64,000 bases of DNA from Tillus elongatus (GCA_964006375.1 OZ023265.1:117379858-117443857), one strand, 5' to 3'; shown: positions 24,556 to 37,534, numbered from the stretch's first letter. A program made the numbers and translations. Notes: generated by a model from the letters alone, not told the origin.

Positions 24556-25826
24556 TTTTAGTGAATTTTCTTTAAAAAAATTCACTAATGAGGAGATCCC
24601 GACTTTTGAATTTTTAAAAAATTTATTCAAATGAGTGCTAACTAGGCCCCCCAGAACACATATCCGGGGTCAGTTTCAATTTATATATATATGTATGTAT
24701 GTATGTATCACACCGATAACTGAAAAAATAATGGGACGATTTTGATTAAATTTGGTGAATAAATTCCTTTTGCAAATGGGTTGGATAAGTTCGTTAGCCA
24801 GGAAAATCTGCCTAGGTTTTCCCGGAAAATTTTGAGTTTTTTTTCGAAAAAAAATTATATCTCCGGAATTAACAAAGTAAGGGGAACCAAATTTGGTACG
24901 TTATATCCTTATATGTAAGTTACCTACCAAAATTTAGCTATTTAGGTCAGAAGAGAGAAAAGTTATAGGCATTTAAAGAAAAATAAATTGGGGTTTTCCT
25001 CAAAACGTCAAAATTGCGATTTAAAACGTCAAAATCGGCAACATTTAGGCAAATAGTTTGAATCTAATACGGGCTATGGAATTGAAATATCTCAAGAAGG
25101 ATGCTTCACAAACCCTTAAGTCTTAGTTTCAACTGTCATTGTCCTTCATTTTACTAAAATGTTTCCAGAAAATTCATTTCAAATAGACCCTTTCTCCGAT
25201 GCTTGGCAGTAGTCTTAGCTATAGAGTTTATCGGTTAATGGTATATAATTTTTGTCGAATTTTCGTAGAAAATCAATAAAGTTCAATATATCCGTTATTA
25301 TACGAGATATGAAAAAAAATTGTATATATTAATTATAGGGTATCTTGAGCTACATCTTAAAAAAATATTTCTACAATTACAGGGTGGACCATAAGTCGTT
25401 GGTGATACAAATTTTCTTTTTTTTTTAATCAAACACGCCTTATGTTATTGCATTTTTGCATTTTCCATCGAAATATAATGCATGTTTGTAAGAAAAGAAA
25501 TTCTGGATGCAGCAAGTGCGTTATGGTAGCGAATTTTGATCAAATGCTTCATATTTGAATAGCCCAATTTGCTATTAACCTATAGGGTTGACCAAGAAAC
25601 GAGTTTTTCCGGGAACACTTTAAGTTTACTTTTGGAAATTGTTGTACATTTTCACACAATAAAGTTATTTTTATGAAACATGGCACATTGTTTTTACTAT
25701 ATAGGTTATACTGGTAACCAAAATTGATGCCTGCTTTCTTAAAAAGATAACACATATTTGCAATTAAAACATTTTAATGAAAATTCACTACCATAACGCA
25801 CTTGCTGCGTCCAGAGTTTTTTTTTA
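24556..25826 (+). mobile_element. HINE-like element, full-length reference copy
   Basis: The best-ordered short-subtype copy. It has a 5' hairpin (TTAGTGAATTTTCTTTAAAA.. closing with TTCACTAA), GAGGAGATCCCGACTTTTGA, the phrase CCCCCAGAACACATATCC, and only a short TATA/TATG tract (24682-24708). The body includes GTTCGTTAGCCAGGAAAATC and CTCAAAACGTCAAAATTGCG. A reversed 3' end (CTGGATGCAGCAAGTGCGTT, 25503) follows, then a spacer, then the forward 3' end (GAAAATTCACTACCATAACG then CACTTGCTGCGTCC, 25780-25813). The copy at 47318-48575 is its reverse complement over almost the whole length. Confidence 0.7.
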
Positions 25827-26157
25827 ATGGGCGGTTGTTATTGGTCTGTTCGCCAAAAGTGCTTGTCGGCGCTCTTCACGGGCTCTAGTATTCACATAGT
25901 GAAATTTTTAGATAAAAAAGAACGTGAGCTTCCTTAAATATCTCGGTCCCTTTTATTTTAAGCCCGTTATCCTTAAATTAGATAAAACCTAATAAATTTG
26001 TCAACCAGAAGATTAAAGTAGTTCTTCGATATCGTCAATATTGACACAATAGACAAACGACGGGTCGCCGATTACAATTTTTACTTCGGATTAGTTCGTC
26101 TACCTAGGTGCGATATAAATACACTGTAGTTGTTGATTTAATTTTAGAATTTTTCAT
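25827..26157. other. Unassigned stretch
   Basis: Nothing recognised. Confidence 0.5.
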
Positions 26158-26250
26158 CCTCTGATGACGCTGACGTTGTCAGTGAAACAATCGTAAGGTC
26201 TTTAAAATATGTGTTGCGGTGATTTGGGTTCTCCAAGTGTACTTAGCTGG
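26158..26250 (+). repeat. Single arm of the GATCGT foldback family
   Basis: Carries GATGACGCTGACGTTGTCAG, AACAATCGTAAGGTC and GTGATTTGGGTTCTCCAAGT, shared with 30357-30640, 38304-38529 and 39660-39853. Only one arm is present. Confidence 0.6.
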
Positions 26251-26385
26251 TATAGGACATCATGCCCCACCCATAAACCCCGATAAATGTTCATCAGTCC
26301 TATTTTCCAAAGCTTATCCTTACTCGATAACGCCCCCACTGCAAAACAGAATGAAAACATTTAAAGCCAAACGCCATTGTGTGAA

Positions 26386-26535
26386 ATCTTTTAGACCGAG
26401 GTATGGACTAAAGTCCGGTACTTCTGTGAGTGGAATTCAGTAGGTAGGATCTCACACTACCTCGATAACCCACACACTACGGTGTTGTGAATGAGGTGTG
26501 CATGTGGAATTCTCCACTCCTGTATCCAAAAACAA
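26386..26535 (+). repeat. SINE-like repeat (copy 2 of 2)
   Basis: Shares GGTATGGAC, GTGAGTGGA, TCTCACACTACCTCG and ATTCTCCACTCCTGTAT plus an A-rich tail with 4041-4225. Confidence 0.4.
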
Positions 26536-29515
26536 AACGAAAACAAACAAAAAATATAACGATTTGAAAGCCTTTCTAATTCTAAGCAGAACAATATAGG
26601 TAAGGTTCCATTTTCTTCACCAGAAACAACTGCAAAAGTAAATGTCAATTCTGTATTGAAAAAGTCAAAGTTGGTTTGCCAAAGTATTGTGCTGATATAA
26701 CAATGGCTAGTGGTCAAGATAGCTGTGGTTTGAGGGTTACTGTGTGTCTATTTTTCTAACAGAAACGAAAAGTATTATATTTTTTGACCAGCAAAGAAAA
26801 AATCGCCCGATCACATTCAATATAAGGTTGAAACATGTCATATTTTTTTCGCTACAGTAAAATCTGCCTATTTCGCGGTTCACTATATTTTGTTTAAGCT
26901 CACCTGATGACATTCTACAGCCAGTGTCAAATTACAGTGCCGCTACGTTGGCAGTTTGTCATTGTCGCTTTACAACTATATAAGTTTTAGCATGGCAACT
27001 TGATGTTTTGAGAAAAATTTTAAAATGGTGTTTTGCTGTCACTTTTCCTAAACACTAACATCGTGGTGTTCAACTATGTTGTTCATTAGGAACAAAAAGT
27101 TGACTAACACTCAGCTGTACTTTGGCATAACATTGCAAATTAAACCACATCAGTTGTCGTATTCTTATAGATAGAAATAACTTTTATTTTTGTTAATCAT
27201 TTGTAAAGATTATAAAATTAGAAGAAAAATAAGTAATTCGTATTGTTTGAATAACTTCATCAAAACCAATTAATGCTAAAAAGAGATTTGCAACCGACTG
27301 TGAATTAAAGACTTTTTCTACCAGACAATTAATTCCTTTTAGTCATGTCAAATTCATTCCTTTTATCTTGTCAAACTCAGACGTGTTGACGTTTAGAAAT
27401 AATATTTAACAATATTTCTGATAATAATGGAAATAGTAATAATGAGCAAATAAAATTTGACCTCTTGTATAATGTGTACCTATTTGTGTATAAAAACCAA
27501 TTCAAGCTTAAAAAACATTTACTGAAATAATGAATTTAAAGAAAGCTCTCCTTATTAGAGCAAATTTTCAACAAGATCTAAGTTTACACTAGTACGTCCT
27601 ACATGTCGATACAAAAGCATATAATTTTGAAGCAGTCAGACGAAAATCATGATACGGTGCAATGCAATTGATGGAAGGCAGCCAGCGTGCAAAAGTATAT
27701 AACGCGCAGTCACTATCGAATTGATTTTATGCAGGTTTGGTGCTCTCGCTTCCGTGCACCCACACATGGGGAGAGGTGGCACAGCATCCAGCACACAGCA
27801 AGACTCATCTCCCGGTGCACCTGCCATTGTGCTATCGTTGTCAATACTACAGGGTCTACAGGTTTATTCAAAATATTCACCTTGTTATATGACTGTCATA
27901 GAATGAAATTCGCTGGAACCCCGCCTCTGACAGTGGCGGTGCGTTAAATTGTAGTCTAGGCTCGTAATGATTTGTTATATTTCGCGACAACATGTACAGC
28001 TAACTAGATCGAAGTCTAACAAATAAACGCTAGGATGAAACTTTTTGAGTTTTTCTATGCCACACAGAGTTCGATTGTTTTTTTTTTCTAAATCAATCAA
28101 TTCTACTTATCAAAAAATCCATCTGTTGATATAAAATGTGTTTTTCAGCGCATTTAGTTTTGTATATGACTTAATCGGTTTGAGAATTTACAACGCCATA
28201 TCTTACGGTAGGTTAAGGGCACATAGACATATTATAGCTTCAGACGAGAACATCATGATAAATCGGATATTTATTTGATAGGATAGTTACGAAATACACC
28301 AAAACTGGGAGTGCTGCGGACTTCCAACCACAAGACTACCCTTCGTTAAATAATGATGCAAATTTAACGTAATATTTAAAGTTCAAGATAATTATCTCTT
28401 TTACACAAGGCAATTGACATAGTTTGACCATCTCACTGTCATGAAACTGCTTAAAAAGGAAAAATGTCCAAACAATAAAATTTGCTTGATAGCTAAGTTA
28501 ATTGGGGATAATTTAAACTATTGTTTACAGTCTTGTGAGCAAATGATGCAGGATTTCGACTTGAATAAATCTAAAGTATATATTTTTTTGCTTGAATGGA
28601 ACAGTCAATCAACATAACTGCCAAGTGAGAGAATCATTATTGTAGAACAAGAGTCTTACAGCCAAAGACAAAAAAAGTCAGTTGTGCAATGGAATGATAG
28701 GAAGCAGTCTCATGAAGTTCTACTTTTAACGATTTAGATTTTCTACAAAATGAGCCCGTCTATTTTCGTGCTATTTTCTGAAACAATAGAAATAATCGTG
28801 TGTTTCATTAAATGATTTGTTTCCAGCACGATGAAGCTCCTCTCTATTTTGGTGTAAATTAAAAATTACTCAAGTAGGCAATCCCGGGAGGCTGAAATTT
28901 CAACAAAACTTGTAGTGACAGTTCCAGAAAGTTTCTGACATTTATTTAATTGAGCAGTACATATGTAACTAGATTATATCTCTTACATACCCAAGCAAAG
29001 CTTATTTGTACGACACATTGTGCTATTCATATGCAAAATTAATTATACTATACATAGCGCAAGTTCTTTTGTCTCCTAAGCATATCCCGGACCTGCTTCA
29101 ACGTATTTATCTCACATTTAAAAAGCTGTTTTTATAAACAATTCGCTCCAAAGTATCTGAATGTTTCTATCAATTCAATATGAAAAGTCACCTGAATCGT
29201 GTGACATATCATAGATTAGAATAACTGACAACGAATACACCATTTAATATATTCGTCTTTGTTTATTCTATGTACCTTTATACTGCACCGTTATGTCATT
29301 TTAGAACAACAACGAATACCACTCGTAGTATTTTCCAAAATCTGTTAAACTTTATTGCGGAAAAACTTGGATTACAATTATTCAACAAATTCGACTTTTA
29401 TCACATTGCCTCTTTAGTTTAATGGTTATATATAAATGTCGTGCCATCGTTACCAACGTATACGTTAAGAAACTCTTTAGCTTTATTATTAGTAAACTGA
29501 TTTTCTGTTTAAACT
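26536..29515. other. About 3 kb without a supported gene
   Basis: AT-rich, with short open frames around 27636-27947 on both strands that encode nothing recognisable. There are no long repeats, TA tracts or transposon ends. This is the longest apparently unique stretch in the window. Confidence 0.5.
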
Positions 29516-29518
29516 TAG

Positions 29519-29760
29519 GGCCTCGATGTTTTAGTCATAAGAACGTGTGCTCTGAACCGAAAGGTACTCGGTTCGATTCCCAGAGTTCCCCTTTCACGTT
29601 CTCAGTACACACTGGATGTAAAATTAACACCAGCCGCGGTTGTGGTATCGTATTTGGGCAAGTGGAAAGTATAAACGTTCCGCCCTTCGGAGGGGGCGTA
29701 AATCCACTGATCCCGTGTCGATGGAATGTTGGGCACGTTTGTATGTGGTAAAGGTATCTT
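29519..29760 (+). mobile_element. tRNA-derived SINE (copy 1)
   Basis: A tRNA-like head at 29519-29590 keeps the anticodon-arm region GTGTGCTCTGAACCGAAAG and a B box (GGTTCGATTCC). The A box has decayed. The body (GGTATCGTATTTGGGCAAG, ACGTTCCGCCCTTCGGAGG) matches the neighbouring copy 2 about 279 bp downstream. The tail runs into AATAATAAAA. Confidence 0.7.
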
Positions 29761-29797
29761 GAAATAATAAAACTACCTTCTTTAAACTTAAAAATAG

Positions 29798-30070
29798 AGC
29801 CTCGGTGGTCCAGGGGTAAGAACGTGTGCCTCTGAACCGAAGGGTACTGGGTTCGATTCCCAGAGTTTTCCTCTCACTTATCAGTACAAACTGTAATAAA
29901 TTAACGTCAGCTGAGGTTGTCGAATGGTATTTGAGCAAGTTGAATGTCTGCACGTTCCGCCCTTCGGATGGGGCACAAAGCCGTCGATCTCGTGTCCATG
30001 CGATGTTGGACACGTTAAAGACCTCTACCCTCCTTACAGAAAGGCTAAGCTTCGGCGAAATTTCCAGGAT
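29798..30070 (+). mobile_element. tRNA-derived SINE (copy 2)
   Basis: Better-preserved copy: GCCTCGGTGGTCCAGGGG supplies an A box, AACGTGTGCCTCTGAACCG the middle, and GGGTTCGATTCCCAG the B box with T-arm pairing. The body (ACGTTCCGCCCTTCGGATGG, then CGTGTCCATGCGATG) matches copy 1. Pol III transcription would be directed by the internal boxes. The order of copies suggests tandem insertion or a dimer. Confidence 0.75.
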
Positions 30071-30356
30071 CGTGAGAAGATACTGCTTCCTGACGTCGGT
30101 GATTTGACATAGTCGCGGAAATATGCCGACTTAAATTACACAAACGAAATTTAGTTTTTTGTAACTGAATTAATTAATATGACTACCGGCGAAACAAAAA
30201 ACATTGCATGTTAAAACCAATAAGCTTCTTCGTTAAAATGTTGAGTTTCCCCGATACACATTGTGTAAAAGTATGAAGTTATTTTTAATTGTTGTGCTCA
30301 AGGTTTGCTGTGTCCGCGAGTTAACCGCACAGCTGAGTCAGGTATACCACCAGACG

Positions 30357-30640
30357 TTTTTTACGATTTGTTTTGATCTGAAACTCCTTCAAAATACAGT
30401 TTTAACACCTGTCAATCGTTTTGCTAACGAAGTTAACGTCATCAGAGGTATGTATAAACTAGTGTATCCATCCATCTGATGACGCAAACTTTGTCCGCGA
30501 ATAATTTCAACCCCTCTGACGACGCTAACTTTGTTAGCGAAACGATCGTCAGGTCCTAAAACTGTATTGTGATAAATTGGGTTTTTCAAATTTTACTTAT
30601 CAGTGCTCATCACAGATATCAATCTTCACTCAGTACCGTT
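30357..30640. repeat. Foldback element of the GATCGT family
   Basis: The left arm (ATACAGTTTTAACACCTGTC, AATCGTTTTGCTAACGAAGT, ending GTCATCAGAGG at 30452) is the inverse of the right arm (CCTCTGACGACGCTAACTTT, GATCGTCAGGTCCTAAAACT) from 30516. The right side continues with the family tail CTTATCAGTGCTCATCACAG. No coding sequence. Confidence 0.7.
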
Positions 30641-30994
30641 TCTAGGTTAGAGTACAGCACACGGTAAGCATAACAATTAAAAATCTCTCGTTAGTTTTAG
30701 CGAATTGCACTAGACTTTTTTCAATTTTTAAAGATATTAGTACCTTTTTTTAACTTTCTAAGTGATTCCGATTCAAATTCAAACATTTTTGAACCACTAA
30801 AGTGTACCGAAATTCAGGTAGCAAATCTTAGAGAATCTGCTTCTTGAAAATAAAATGTAAAATAAAGATATCAGTTGTTCCCTTATCTATTAAGTTTTCT
30901 TTCAACGTGCAATTTAGAATTTGTCTACTTTCTGTCTTTTTAGTGAATTTTCTTAGAAAAAATTCACTAATGGTGAGATCCCAACTTTTGAATT

Positions 30995-30998
<4 letters not shown>

Positions 30999-31084
<86 letters not shown>
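30999..31084. repeat. (TA)n tract in HINE-like element
   Basis: Uninterrupted TA run. Confidence 0.95.
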
Positions 31085-31087
<3 letters not shown>

Positions 31088-31326
31088 TCACCGATAACTC
31101 AAAAAATAATGGTCCGATCTTGAAAAAAATTGGCATGTACCTTTCTTTTCTAAATGGCTTGGATAAGTTAGTTAGCCAGAAAAATTGAACTAGGTTTTCC
31201 GGGAAAATTTTGCGTTTCCTTCGGATTTTTTTTCAATCTCAAAAGAAAGGTATGGTAACCAAATTTAGTACGTAAGTTTACAATATTAAAGGAAAACTAT
31301 ATACTAAAATCTATATTTCTATGTTA

Positions 31327-31327
<1 letters not shown>

Positions 31328-31395
<68 letters not shown>
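31328..31395. repeat. (TA)n tract, second in the same HINE-like element
   Basis: Uninterrupted TA run. Confidence 0.95.
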
Positions 31396-31397
<2 letters not shown>

Positions 31398-31462
31398 GTT
31401 TGGTACCAGATCATTTCTATGAAAATTCACTACCATAACGCACTTGCTGCGTCCATACTTTT

Positions 31463-32600
31463 CTATTTGGTAATTATAATTGGTCATTGACTTAAAAGCA
31501 ATTTTTGTGTATTCGGTAACCTAACATAGTGTGCTTTAATTTTTACGGTGTTTTAAACCAAGTAATACAACTGGCAATAGTTTAAGAAAATATCTCTAAA
31601 TTAAATCCAACTTTTGAAGCCTCCTAGGTAACGACCTTGGTCATCCGCCACTGGCTGATTTGGAGTCGTATCCCCGAAGCTCCCCGCCCCCCAGCATCCC
31701 CTTCTCCCGCACCTCGCGAGGGTGAAGCATCGATCTGAGCGCGTTGCCGTGACAACCGCGTCAAGGTATTAGCTTAAGACGTTAGTTACATAATACAGCC
31801 TTCCGGTACTACTTGCGTCCTTAATGGGATCAACAAAATCCTAAGAATTTCTACAAAAGTTGACGATGTTTGCGGCTGACACCTTTTATGATCACATCGG
31901 AAAATTAAAAATGTTTAAAATGAAGATTATTTTCTTTTGTATAGCAACCCCGAGGACCGAGGAAGAGAATACGAAAGAGCGACAGGGACCGAAAAAAGTA
32001 ATAAAAAAGTATAATCTCCTGTATTTAGATAAGGAAACAAAGGAGTCCTGTATAGAACGACAAAGAGCGTCACTGAGCTGTCGTATCAGAATACATTTCG
32101 CACATTTTATTGCTTTGGAAGTTTTATTTGGACAAACAAGATTTCAGTAAATAAATATAGCGTATTGATCCAATGCATAAAAATCATTGTGCTAGCCAAA
32201 GTGGAGGATTGTAATAAATTTCCAACAAAAATGTTTCAGGATGTATCGTTGGCAAAACTTTGGTCAACTAACTGAAAACTGCACTTGAAAACTTGTAACA
32301 GTGAAATACTGAATTTTTATTATCAAAAAGAGTTTCTGAAAGTGATTTGCATATTGGGAACATTTTAGGTTTATAAAAAAGCACGAATCACAAGTTTTTG
32401 ATTGATGATTTATGTGGTTATCTTTCAGTATTTACAGAACGTTTTTGTAACCAAATAGTTTTAATGTTATATGAAACAATATAACAGTATACAGGCTGTC
32501 ACTAAGTTGTCTGAAGAAACTTTGAGAGATGATAAGACTCATGAAATTAATGTGGGTAAGTCCTTTAAAAAAAATTCTAAAAATGCTTCGTTAGCGAGAT
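31463..32600. other. Unassigned stretch with a GC-rich patch
   Basis: A GC-rich island at about 31640-31790 (CGAAGCTCCCCGCCCCCCAG, CACCTCGCGAGGGTG) stands out in AT-rich DNA. An open frame at 31860-32150 (96 codons, Lys/Glu-rich centre) follows but is not recognised. Nothing links the two. Confidence 0.35.
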
Positions 32601-32601
32601 A

Positions 32602-33103
32602 CAGGGTATTAAAATTTGCAAAAATAAGGTTTTAATTAGATAATTCACCAAAAATAAATTGTGAATTATTCACAACTCTTAAGAGATCAATCATCATAAG
32701 TGCCAATAAAGTTAGAAAATCCACACCAACATAAATTAATAAATTAGACAAAAGTTAAATTATTATTCCTACTCCTATTCACAAGGTGAGGTTATGCTGA
32801 GCATCAATTTGAATAAATGTAGGTTCTAAGTAAACGGTTAACATTAGCGCAAACATTTAGGATACCTCTTTTTCTTCAAAACCACTGACCTATTAGAAGA
32901 AAGTATACAAGAAATTATCAGGCCAGTGGTGTGGAAGTTACCTAAAAGATATCCTGTCAAACCCCCAGATCTCCGCCACTGGATTACCCCAATTGATGAG
33001 CAATATTTACTACAATCCTGCGAAAAACTATGAAGAAAGGTGAATGAACCATTTTCAATCTATCAATTAAAACCTTAATTTTTCTGTAAACTCTAACACC
33101 CTG
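32602..33103. mobile_element. MITE with CAGGGT termini
   Basis: The left end CAGGGTATTAAAATTTGCAA and the right end are inverted (right end reads CTCTAACACCCTG). Both continue internally through AAGGTTTTAATT. TA lies outside each end, as for the MITE at 12097. The inverted similarity also extends about 17 bp outwards (TTAGCGAGATA / TATCTCGCTCAC), so the insertion may sit in an older palindrome. Confidence 0.6.
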
Positions 33104-33164
33104 TATCTCGCTCACAAAGCGATTTTCGACTTTTTTATTTTTTATATTTAGGGTTTTTTTCACA

Positions 33165-33971
33165 TTAAAAATAAAAACCCAGACATGCGTTGAAACGACT
33201 TAGTGGTTAAAGTCCAATGCCTTACAGAGAAAGTAGTTAACTGCCACGCATAGATTAATTCATCCATCAGATATAAACCATACATCAACGGTAACCAAAC
33301 TAAATATATACCAGGCAAAAAACATAGCACCCGAACCAACAATCGTGAAATCTCGGCCGCAATTATGGAAAATGACACACGACATGAAATTAAAAATTTT
33401 CCAGTTGATTGTTATTTAACTGGGAGATTCAATCAATTATTAAAATACACTATATTTGTAGCTTTATTAGCCGTTTCAAACACAGTTTTAGCGCAGCGTA
33501 GATATCTTATGCTGTCGCATAATATGGCAGATATTTAAACAAAATCCAGCCAAGTCTCTATAAAAATAATTCTAAAATAGTTTTTTTTTATTATTAAACT
33601 TAAACATAAGACGTCATATAAGACCGAAACAGTCCTGGGATATGTTTCAATGGTAATTTTACTAATTCTGTAATTAATTCATTAATTGTGTATACGTTGA
33701 ATATAATATCTCAGGCATGAAGCCGATCTGAAGTAAGTAAATAAAACCTTTGTTGACGTGTGTCTAGATAGCGCAGGGGGGCCCTGCTTGCCCCCTAAGC
33801 AGGTGGTTTCGCGATCAACTCCAGCTCGATGAATGCATTTGTTTTTTATTGTCTATTTTGACATTTAGAGAAACAATAGCGCATATATTTCATACGTTTT
33901 GAACAAGATCTCGTTTTTGTTTAAAACACCTAAATAAGTTTGTCACCTTTGAGTCTGAAATTATAATTTTG

Positions 33972-34035
<64 letters not shown>
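33165..34035 (+). mobile_element. HINE-like repeat, long subtype, third copy (5' truncated)
   Basis: Matches the body of the tandem units at 640-2560: AGACATGCGTTGAAACGACT, AACGGTAACCAAACTAAATA, AGCGCAG.GTAGATAT, the tRNA-like segment (33765-33835), GACATTTAGAGAAACAATAG and CTGAAATTATAATTTT. A TA tract (33973-34033) stands where unit 2 continues towards its 3' end. The 5' hairpin and 3' end are missing. Confidence 0.65.
33973..34033. repeat. (TA)n tract
   Basis: Uninterrupted TA run at the right boundary of the long-subtype copy. Confidence 0.95.
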
Positions 34036-35590
34036 ATTAAAAGAAAGCAAGGTGAGAATTACGCAATCATTGTAAGTCAAAAAATGTGAAATGTATACAC
34101 CAAATAAAATAAGATCCAGGTCAACTATAAAAGTGTTTGGACTTAATGCGGACAAATAAATGAATGTGACGAACTCAAAAGGCTAGAAAATAATGAAAAA
34201 TGTGAATATACGGACAGTACGAACTGTATAAGTAGTTTTTAGGAAGTATAAAATGTTGATGTTTATTAGAATAAGAATATTTAGATGTAGAACAGATGTT
34301 TGGTTTAACATCAGATGTCGGAATGACAATGCCAATGTCTTAGATAGGTTAAGGAATGCTGTCAGAAATAGTGTATATAAATATAAATTAAGATATTAAA
34401 TGAATGTGAAAAGTATGACAAGGTTACCCAGGAAATGTGGATAAAGAAAAACAGGAATTTTTGGAAGGCGGCGAGTTCAACAAAAAAAATTACTTAGAGG
34501 CGGTCGTTGGGAAGAAAATTATAAACAAGAAGGAGGATTTTTCAATTTTTTTTTTGGAAGTGGACGGAATTTTTTGGATGAAATTGGAAACAAGAAGTAA
34601 AAAGATTTGTGAAGCAGAAAAATCAGTGTGAAAGTTCGAGAAAGAAAACAAGCAGCCAAAGAAGAAGTCAGGGGAAGAAGCTACCGACGATGAAACAGTG
34701 AGTTTGCATAAAAATAATAACACTTACGTTTCATATGCCCTTGCACTGCAGCAAAAACACAACAAGTTGAAGTATCAACACTGTAATAAAAAAATTAAAG
34801 GAAGAACAGACATACGTTTTACAGCATCCATATTTAATTGATATTCACAACAAGGTGTTTGTTTGGCCATCTCTGAGCACCAGAGACCACTACACATATC
34901 CTATCCTCAAGAATCCACTATTGACTACGCGTAAAACTTCGATAGAATGACTTAGTCTATGTTCTGGTGTTATTTTTAGCTAGCATAATAATAGATTTAT
35001 GTGAATCTAAGATTTATCAACACAAAGCGCTTAAATTTAAAATTTGATAAAAAAAACACTGGCCAGTTTCTCTTCGGAGGATATTTGATTTACTTAAAAG
35101 CTATAAATTCAATAAATGAGCAAAGTATAAGGAATTAATGATAATAATAGGCATTTGTCGTCTGACTTTAATAAAGTTCAAATTGTGTGTTAATATTAAA
35201 CCCTTGCTTTATTTTGGTTCATATATATAATATTTGGGGAACACAAATAACATCAAAAAGGGCAGTATCTCAAAAATAATCTCAAATTTGTCAACTAAAG
35301 AACAGAACAGCATCTCATTTTGAAATTTGTAGATGGATACATTTTAAAAAATGTATAATAAATTGATAGGACCTGAACCCACTAGCTTTAATAAGCTCCG
35401 TAATTTGAAAGTCGAATCATATTTCTGTTATCTGTCAATTTTTATGAGACATACTACAATAAAAAGGCATTGAGTACACCAAGGTGTAAAATTTCATGCA
35501 TATAAGTTTAATAAACACATTTTTACAGGTAAGACTTAATTAAAATCTAGAATAAAATAATAATAAAAACTATAATTAGACTTATAAACC
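34036..35590. other. Unassigned stretch
   Basis: An open frame at 34437-34631 is Lys/Glu/Phe-rich and unrecognised. No repeats or splice-flanked exons are supported. Confidence 0.45.
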
Positions 35591-35594
35591 TATA

Positions 35595-36420
<826 letters not shown>

Positions 36421-36537
36421 TTGTACTTGTTTTTGTGCAAGATGTAATTTTCATAGGTGAACTTCAAAAATTGACTCCAAAAGATTTATAATGACATTAA
36501 TGCGAATTTTGGTATACCAAATTACTAAGTTTTATTT

Positions 36538-36647
36538 TTAGTGAATTTGTATTTTAAAAAATTCATATTCGATGGTGCGACTTTGCAACACATTTTTTTA
36601 ATAAGCCGAACTAGGACCCCTAGAACCCATATCCGGAGTCAGTTTTA

Positions 36648-36741
<94 letters not shown>

Positions 36742-37024
36742 CCGCACATTAACTCAAAAAGCTATTAACCGATTTTGTTGAACCTCGGCAAGAATTTTTT
36801 CTTTTATTAATGGCTTAGATGCGTTCGTTAGCCAGAAAAATCGGACAAGGTTGTCCGGGAAAATGTTGAGTTTTCTTTCGAAACAAATTTTGATCTCCGA
36901 AAATTACAAAGCTTGATGAAGTTTGGCTAATATTTTGCCTTGTGAAAGAACTTACTACTATTCAAATTTGAAACACTTAGTGAAAATTCGCTACCATAAC
37001 GCACTTGCTGCGTCCAGAATTTTT
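36538..37024 (+). mobile_element. HINE-like element, compact copy
   Basis: A degenerate 5' hairpin (TTAGTGAATTTGTATTTTAA) is followed by GACCCCTAGAACCCATATCC, a TA tract (36650-36739), body phrases GCGTTCGTTAGCCAGAAAAA and TCCGGGAAAATGTTGAGTTT, and a perfect 3' end (GAAAATTCGCTACCATAACG then CACTTGCTGCGTCC, 36983-37016). At about 487 bp it is the shortest complete copy. Confidence 0.75.
36650..36739. repeat. (TA)n tract in HINE-like element
   Basis: Uninterrupted TA run. Confidence 0.95.
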
Positions 37025-37534
37025 ATATTCATCAAATTTATTTCAAATTTTAGGTATTGCCACCACTTGTAGTGAAATATCAACCATTCATGAACATGAT
37101 TTGCATTAAACCCTTTCTTTTCTTGCAAAATGTAACCAAATAAACATAAATACAAACTAAGGATTTACAACCTAATAAAAGGCAATTGTTACAGGTCTTG
37201 TTTTTATAAAAATATATTACACTTATGTTGATTTATTTTACTTATTATATTATAAATGTTTGCATTTTTTGAATGAAAAATAAATTGCTTAAAAAAGTTA
37301 TTTGTTTTATCGAGAACGTTAAATCTTAATCTTGACAAGAACAAAGTCACAAGACAGACTCCTACCGTCTTACCTACTCTTTGGTAAATACAATCTAATC
37401 TGAAAGCAATTACGAAGAACGTATTTCAGCTACATCTAATTCGCAAATATTTTGAAAACTGTTGATTTAAGCGTCATTCAACAAGGATATTTTTTTGTTA
37501 ATAAAATACAAGAGAATACTATTTTTAAATAAAA
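37025..37534. other. Unassigned AT-rich stretch
   Basis: Nothing recognised. Confidence 0.5.

Larger units (their letters stand above)
30941..31462 (+). mobile_element. HINE-like element, short copy
   Basis: The 5' hairpin TTAGTGAATTTTCTTAG with its complement AAAATTCACTAA is near perfect (30941-30970), followed by TGGTGAGATCCCAACTTTTG. A TA tract (30999-31084), the family body to about 31300, a second TA tract (31328-31395) and a forward 3' end (GAAAATTCACTACCATAACG then CACTTGCTGCGTCC, 31421-31454) complete it. It is the only copy with two TA tracts. Confidence 0.7.

Noticed and set aside
27636..27947. Overlapping frames on both strands
   Set aside because: No recognisable protein; plausible chance frames in locally less AT-rich sequence.
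29798..29874. Genuine tRNA gene
   Set aside because: The box structure is good, but it continues into a SINE body shared with the copy at 29519, and a clean acceptor stem is lacking.
31860..32150. 96-codon protein near the GC-rich patch
   Set aside because: No recognised motif; a frame of this length is expected by chance in 64 kb.
34437..34631. Lys/Glu-rich small protein
   Set aside because: Low-complexity composition, no family, no supporting neighbours or splice sites.
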